The translations under genes were made by a program, and so were the position numbers. The notes beneath the pieces were generated by a model. The model did not search any database. It was not told where the DNA came from and saw nothing but the letters and a program-made list of their open reading frames with translations. This document shows positions 5,505-8,395 of a DNA stretch of 8,395 bases, piece after piece. Position 1 is the stretch's first letter. Each line of letters begins with the position of its first letter. This stretch comes from 73-13 sp035555435 (GTDB lineage: Bacteria > Actinomycetota > Actinomycetes > Actinomycetales > Microbacteriaceae). The stretch spans positions 1 through 8,395 of the forward strand of contig DATMGN010000054.1 of assembly GCA_035555435.1 (NCBI GenBank), in the 5' to 3' direction.

Positions 5505-7226
5505 TCAGGCGCTCGGAAGGTACTGCTTGAGGTAAGCCCTCAGCTCGGGGTCGACGGCGTACACGTAGGTGCCTCGAATCCCGCGGGTCAGCAGGACGAA
5601 GTAGACGCCGCGGATGAACTCGAGCAGGTCGTCGTCACTGAAGCTGATCCCGAGCGTCGGATTATTCTCTTTGCCCTTGGTATCGAAGTAGGACGCTCGA
5701 TCGATGTAGATGCGCCGCGCGATGGGATCGAATCGAAGATCGGGCCCGATGACCACCCCGGCATAGTTCAGGTCGTAGCCCTGCACGGTGTGGATCGAGC
5801 CGACCTCATCGATGGCGGTCGGTGACCCGATCCAGTCCGTCTCGGTCCGATTCCACCGGAGCCGGCGCCCGTCGAGCTCGATGTCGTACGCCGACGCGTC
5901 TCGCTTGCTCTGCCATGGCCATGCATACCCCGCGACGAGGCGCGCCAGGCCGTAGATTTCGTCACGCTGCCGGATCGCGTCGTGCAGCGCGCCGAGATCG
6001 TCGAACATCTTCAGCTCATAGCCCTGGAAGCGAAGCGGTGCGCGCTGCGTGCCGGCCAGCACCGAGCGAACGTATTCGATGTAGTCGTTGCCCCCGAAGA
6101 CGCGCATCTGCGACCACAGCGCGTAATGGCGTCCCTCGCGGCGCGCGGTGCGGAGCACCTCATCGAGCGTGGCCGGGTCAAGGTCGGCGGGCTTCACGCG
6201 CTGCGACGGATCGATCAGGAGCACTTGATGCGTGCTACTCGCGCGAATCCAGTCGAGCTGCGTGCGTTCGATGTCGTCCCAGCCGAAGAGCGATTCCGTG
6301 ATCTCACGGAACTGGCGGTTTCGCATCCCGGATGACTGATTGGCGCGGCGCGACAGCCGGTGGGCCTCGTCGACAATCAGGATGTCGTACGGCTCACTGG
6401 AGGCGCCCACCTCGAACGGGCTGAGCACCATGTCGGCGCTCAGACCTGGGGTTGTTCTAAAGGCCTTCTTGATTGACGCGCGCAGCGACTGTTGCGGCAC
6501 CACCAGGCCGATCCGCATGCCCTCGATCTGCTCCGCATACCCGGGTACGAAAAAGTCGGAGAACATCGCGTCCGCGTCGAGCAGATCATCCCGGTCAGCC
6601 GACTGGATGTCCTGCAGGACCTTCATCAGGGTGATCCCAACGATCGTCTTCCCGGTGCCGGGATCGCCTTGGACGACGATCGTGCCGCCAGTTCCGCGCT
6701 CGAGATCCTCGAAGAGGCCTTCGAGGATGCCCTCGATCGCGACGGCCTGCTCGGTCTGCAGAGCCTTGAACGGCGAGAGCTTGAAGAGGTCGCTGTTCTC
6801 GATCTCTTCGATGCGCCGCTCGAATACGCCCTCGGAGCGAAGCTGCTCGAAGACGTCGAGGAAAGTGGCCCGATACCTTTCGCGTTCGTAGTAGTCGCGA
6901 TCGACGATGCCGGCGTTCAGGTTGCGCACGACCAGACGACCGTCGCCCTTGAGCGCATTGATCAGGAACGCCTCGAGGTCGAGGCAGACGGACTTGTTGA
7001 ACGTCTCGTCGAGGACGACCCGGACACCTTCGAAGTTCCGCTTGCTCGGATTCGCGAGGTGCTGGCGGATCCGCGCGGTCGCATCGAGCGTCTCTCCGAC
7101 ATAGACGTCGGCACCACCATCGAGCAGGTAGACGACCGGCCAGTTCTGATGCCGGGCATCCATCGCGCTGAACACACGCAGCGCCGCTTCGTCGAACGCG
7201 AGACGTTCGACCCTAGAGGCGGTCAT
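5505..7226 (-). CDS. GIY-YIG nuclease / DUF2075 superfamily 1-like helicase fusion (COG3410 type)
   Basis: A 573-residue two-domain protein. The GIY-YIG nuclease domain (about 30-105) has VVYLLDG (Y33), YVGET (Y42, G44), R52 and H56 in ARIRQH, and the metal-binding glutamate E85 in DLEAFLIN, so its catalytic set looks complete. A helical linker (110-160) leads to the DUF2075 NTPase/helicase: Walker A GDPGTGKT (187-194), Walker B ILIVDEAHRL (282-291), VLLIDPSQRV (335-344), SIHTVQGYDLNYAGVVIG (477-494) and LLTRGIRGTYVYAVD (545-559; R548 is the likely arginine finger). It probably cuts or remodels nucleic acid using ATP; the target is unknown. Chosen start: ATG 7226-7224, with GGAG 8 nt upstream, in preference to a GTG at 7235. 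It overlaps the MazG-like gene by 14 nt, implying coupled translation. GC content is visibly lower than in the flanking genes, consistent with horizontal transfer. A role in phage or plasmid defence is inferred. Confidence 0.88.
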   Translation of the reverse strand: MTASRVERLAFDEAALRVFSAMDARHQNWPVVYLLDGGADVYVGETLDATARIRQHLANPSKRNFEGVRVVLDETFNKSVCLDLEAFLINALKGDGRLVVRNLNAGIVDRDYYERERYRATFLDVFEQLRSEGVFERRIEEIENSDLFKLSPFKALQTEQAVAIEGILEGLFEDLERGTGGTIVVQGDPGTGKTIVGITLMKVLQDIQSADRDDLLDADAMFSDFFVPGYAEQIEGMRIGLVVPQQSLRASIKKAFRTTPGLSADMVLSPFEVGASSEPYDILIVDEAHRLSRRANQSSGMRNRQFREITESLFGWDDIERTQLDWIRASSTHQVLLIDPSQRVKPADLDPATLDEVLRTARREGRHYALWSQMRVFGGNDYIEYVRSVLAGTQRAPLRFQGYELKMFDDLGALHDAIRQRDEIYGLARLVAGYAWPWQSKRDASAYDIELDGRRLRWNRTETDWIGSPTAIDEVGSIHTVQGYDLNYAGVVIGPDLRFDPIARRIYIDRASYFDTKGKENNPTLGISFSDDDLLEFIRGVYFVLLTRGIRGTYVYAVDPELRAYLKQYLPSA

Positions 7227-7533
7227 ACCGCTCACTCCGGCCGCGGGCCTTCTCGACCGGGTACTTCGCGCGCGTTTCGTTCAGCTTCCTGAGCACGAGG
7301 TCGTCCGGCGAGACGCCGAACTTGTCGGCGAGCAGCATGCAGTAGGTCAGGACGTCCGCGAGTTCCGCTTCGACGTCGCTCTGCGCAGCGTGTGCGTCCC
7401 ACTGAAAGCACTCGAGGAGCTCGCCTGCCTCGATGGAGATGCTCTTCGCGAGGTTCTCCGCCGTGTGGAACTGCTCCCATTCTCGCTCGCGCACCAGGGC
7501 GCGAAGCTCTTCCAGGGCGCTCGAGGACGTCAC
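7213..7533 (-). CDS. MazG-like nucleotide pyrophosphohydrolase
   Basis: A 106-residue all-alpha NTP pyrophosphatase of the MazG/dCTPase-like superfamily, which hydrolyses (d)NTPs to (d)NMP and pyrophosphate, normally as a dimer or tetramer with Mg2+. The N-terminal helix has LREREWEQFHTAENLAKS-like sequence (13-31 region). The metal ligands form the usual E-x-x-E (E35, E38 in SIEAGELLE) and E-x-x-D (E57, D60 in ELADVLTY). The conserved C-terminal tail KYPVEKARGRS (90-100) is present. The GTG at 7533 is chosen over a TTG 17 codons upstream because the family N-terminus begins here and an extended -10 box ends 6 nt before it. The stop (7215-7213) lies inside the following nuclease/helicase gene, so the two form one operon. 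It may act as house-cleaning enzyme, or drain nucleotides as part of a defence module; the sequence does not say which. Confidence 0.88.
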   Translation of the reverse strand: MTSSSALEELRALVREREWEQFHTAENLAKSISIEAGELLECFQWDAHAAQSDVEAELADVLTYCMLLADKFGVSPDDLVLRKLNETRAKYPVEKARGRSERYDRL

Positions 7534-7548
7534 GTGGGGAATGTAGCA
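7534..7548 (-). promoter_or_regulatory. Extended -10 promoter, leaderless, for the MazG-like/helicase operon
   Basis: On the minus strand TGCTACATT occupies 7548-7540: a TGn extended -10 followed by TACATT (4 of 6 matches to TATAAT). Six nt then separate it from the GTG start at 7533, so transcription would begin at the start codon. No purine-rich Shine-Dalgarno precedes the GTG, which agrees with a leaderless mRNA. No convincing -35 is seen, as often with extended -10 promoters. Confidence 0.45.
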
Positions 7549-7658
7549 GTCGGCTCCGCCTAGACCCCGACTCTGGGAAGTCAACCCCGAAGACGAAGAT
7601 CGTCCCGGTCCGTAGTGTTGCTCGTCCGAACATCAGCGAGCACCCCGAGGAGGACCCC
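7534..7658. promoter_or_regulatory. Divergent intergenic region between MazG-like and SRPBCC genes
   Basis: These 125 nt must hold promoters for two divergent operons. Besides the minus-strand extended -10, TAGTGT at 7613-7618 is a possible plus-strand -10 without a clear -35. A 6-bp inverted repeat, TGCTCG (7619-7624) and CGAGCA (7637-7642), could form a small hairpin in the 5' leader just before the Shine-Dalgarno GAGGAGG (7647-7653). None of the plus-strand items is strong. Confidence 0.35.
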
Positions 7659-8132
7659 ATGGCCACCGTGACGAGCGACATCGACATCGACGCCCCGGTC
7701 AGCACCGTGTACAACCAGTGGACGCAGTTCGAGGACTTCCCCGCCTTCATGTCGGGCGTGAAGGAGATCCACCAGCTCACCGACGCGGAGCTGCACTGGA
7801 AGGTCGCGGTCGCCGGTGCCGAGCGCGAGTTCGATGCGCGCATCACCGAGCAGATCCCCGACGAGCGCATCGCCTGGCGCAGCCTCGACGGCCCGGAGCA
7901 GGCGGGCGTCGTGACGTTCCACCGGCTGGACGACGACAGCACGCGTGTGCGACTCCAGCTCGAGTGGGACCCGGACGGCTTCGTCGAGAAGGTCGGCTCG
8001 GTCCTGCAGCTGGATGACGCCCAGGTGCGGATGGACCTCATGCGCTTCAAGGAGCTCATCGAGTCCAACGGCTTCGAGACGGGCGCCTGGCGGGGCGAGA
8101 TCGACCGCGCCTCCGACGCGACCGGACGCTGA
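7659..8132 (+). CDS. SRPBCC (START-like) fold protein, polyketide cyclase/dehydrase family
   Basis: A 157-residue protein with the helix-grip SRPBCC fold, a hydrophobic-cavity fold used to bind or modify lipids and polyketides. The typical opening is DIDIDAPVSTVYNQWTQFEDFPAFM (split: beta-1 at 6-12, the 'P-V-x-x-V-Y-x-x-W' helix at 13-21, FPxFM at 27-31). It is followed by VKEI, the strand WKVAVAG (47-53), the segment ERIAWRS (69-75), and a long C-terminal helix (117-137). This single-domain branch is common in actinobacteria and has no proven function; no catalytic residues can be named. There is no signal peptide, so it is cytosolic. The ATG at 7659 has a strong GAGGAGG 5 nt upstream; the open frame extends far upstream but that part is antisense to the MazG-like gene. 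The PfpI gene follows after 12 nt, so the two are an operon, possibly stress related. Confidence 0.87.
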   Translation: MATVTSDIDIDAPVSTVYNQWTQFEDFPAFMSGVKEIHQLTDAELHWKVAVAGAEREFDARITEQIPDERIAWRSLDGPEQAGVVTFHRLDDDSTRVRLQLEWDPDGFVEKVGSVLQLDDAQVRMDLMRFKELIESNGFETGAWRGEIDRASDATGR

Positions 8133-8144
8133 CGGGAGCGCGCG

Positions 8145-8395
8145 ATGACGCATTTGAGCGGCAAGCGGGTCGCGTTCCTCGCGACCGACGGCTTCGAGGA
8201 CACCGAGCTCACGCACCCCTGGCAGGGGGTGCGTGAGCATGGCGCGGAAACGACGATGGTCGCGCCGAGCGAGGGGTCGATCGTCGGCAAGCACGGTCAC
8301 GAGCAGCCCGTCGACGTACGCGCGGGCGACGCGCGCGCGGATGACTTCGACGCGCTCGTCCTCCCGGGCGGCGTCGTGAACGCCGACCATCTGCG
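8145..8395 (+). CDS. DJ-1/PfpI family protein (3' end outside window)
   Basis: Only the first 83 codons are visible. The N-terminal Rossmann-like half of the DJ-1/PfpI superfamily is clear: RVAFLATDGFEDTEL (8-22), with E18 at the position of the conserved active-site glutamate, then VAPSEG, a 'KHGHE' turn, and FDALVLPGGVVNADHLR, the strand preceding the nucleophile elbow. The catalytic cysteine would lie just beyond the edge and cannot be checked. Relatives (PfpI, YhbO) are annotated as intracellular proteases, glyoxalases or protein/nucleotide deglycases, with a common theme of protection from reactive carbonyls and stress. The ATG at 8145 follows GGGAG by 6 nt and lies 12 nt after the SRPBCC stop. 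A 13-bp perfect hairpin sits in the coding sequence near codons 21-32. Confidence 0.88.
   Translation, partial: MTHLSGKRVAFLATDGFEDTELTHPWQGVREHGAETTMVAPSEGSIVGKHGHEQPVDVRAGDARADDFDALVLPGGVVNADHL
8207..8238 (+). repeat. 13-bp perfect hairpin inside the PfpI gene
   Basis: Arm GCTCACGCACCCC (8207-8219) is perfectly complementary to GGGGTGCGTGAGC (8226-8238), with a 6-nt loop TGGCAG whose outer T and G could also wobble-pair. It lies about 60 nt into the gene and encodes ELTHPWQGVREH. The stem is far longer than the ordinary small hairpins of this region. No T-tract follows, so it is not a standard terminator; it might influence mRNA stability or translation, or be coincidental. Confidence 0.65.

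Noticed and set aside
7579..7584. TTGACT on the minus strand as a -35 box or TTG start for the MazG-like gene
   Set aside because: It is 33 nt from the extended -10, too far for a -35, and a TTG start would add 17 residues absent from the family.
7581..8390. 269-residue minus-strand open frame opposite the SRPBCC and PfpI genes
   Set aside because: Shadow frame; both plus-strand genes have clear folds, starts and Shine-Dalgarno sites.

Overview
The window is high-GC DNA, dense in genes and with little intergenic space. Typical RimK, GH15, G6PDH, SRPBCC and PfpI proteins, frequent GTG starts and two probable leaderless promoters suggest an actinobacterium. A deep-branching lineage such as Thermoleophilia (Solirubrobacterales) is possible, but that is an impression from protein style and not a proven placement. 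I see no rRNA, tRNA, CRISPR array, transposase or integrase.

Layout: (1) 3-962 (-), rimK, an ATP-grasp amino-acid ligase cut off by the left edge. It diverges across only 23 bp from (2) 986-1474 (+), a RimB-like retropepsin-fold protease. This is a ribosomal-protein S6 modification pair. (3) 1469-1620 is a short non-coding knot: a 13-bp tandem repeat runs directly into an inverted-repeat element with four GGGCTGAG cores, and the last core supplies the stop codon of the next gene. (4) 4029-1613 (-) is a two-gene operon of a GH15 glucoamylase/trehalase-type hydrolase and a DUF488 protein, joined by an ATGA stop/start overlap. (5) 4107-5453 (+), zwf-like glucose-6-phosphate dehydrogenase, is divergent from GH15. 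The phosphate-binding His of the signature RIDHYLGK is Asp here. (6) 7533-5505 (-) is a two-gene module of visibly lower GC: a small MazG-like nucleotide pyrophosphohydrolase overlapping a GIY-YIG nuclease/DUF2075 helicase fusion. (7) 7659-8395 (+) is an operon of an SRPBCC-fold protein and a DJ-1/PfpI protein cut off by the right edge.

How the genes may work together: GH15 would release glucose from alpha-glucosides or trehalose, and the neighbouring dehydrogenase would oxidise glucose-6-phosphate, or possibly another sugar given its altered pocket, towards the pentose phosphate pathway. rimK and the protease would set the glutamylation state of ribosomal protein S6. The SRPBCC/PfpI pair looks like a stress or damage-repair operon. 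The MazG/GIY-YIG-DUF2075 pair is the best candidate for an undescribed system. Both active sites look intact, the genes are translationally coupled, the module sits as an island between chromosomal housekeeping genes, and its nuclease + helicase + nucleotide hydrolase content resembles anti-phage or DNA-conflict modules. No function can be proven from sequence alone.
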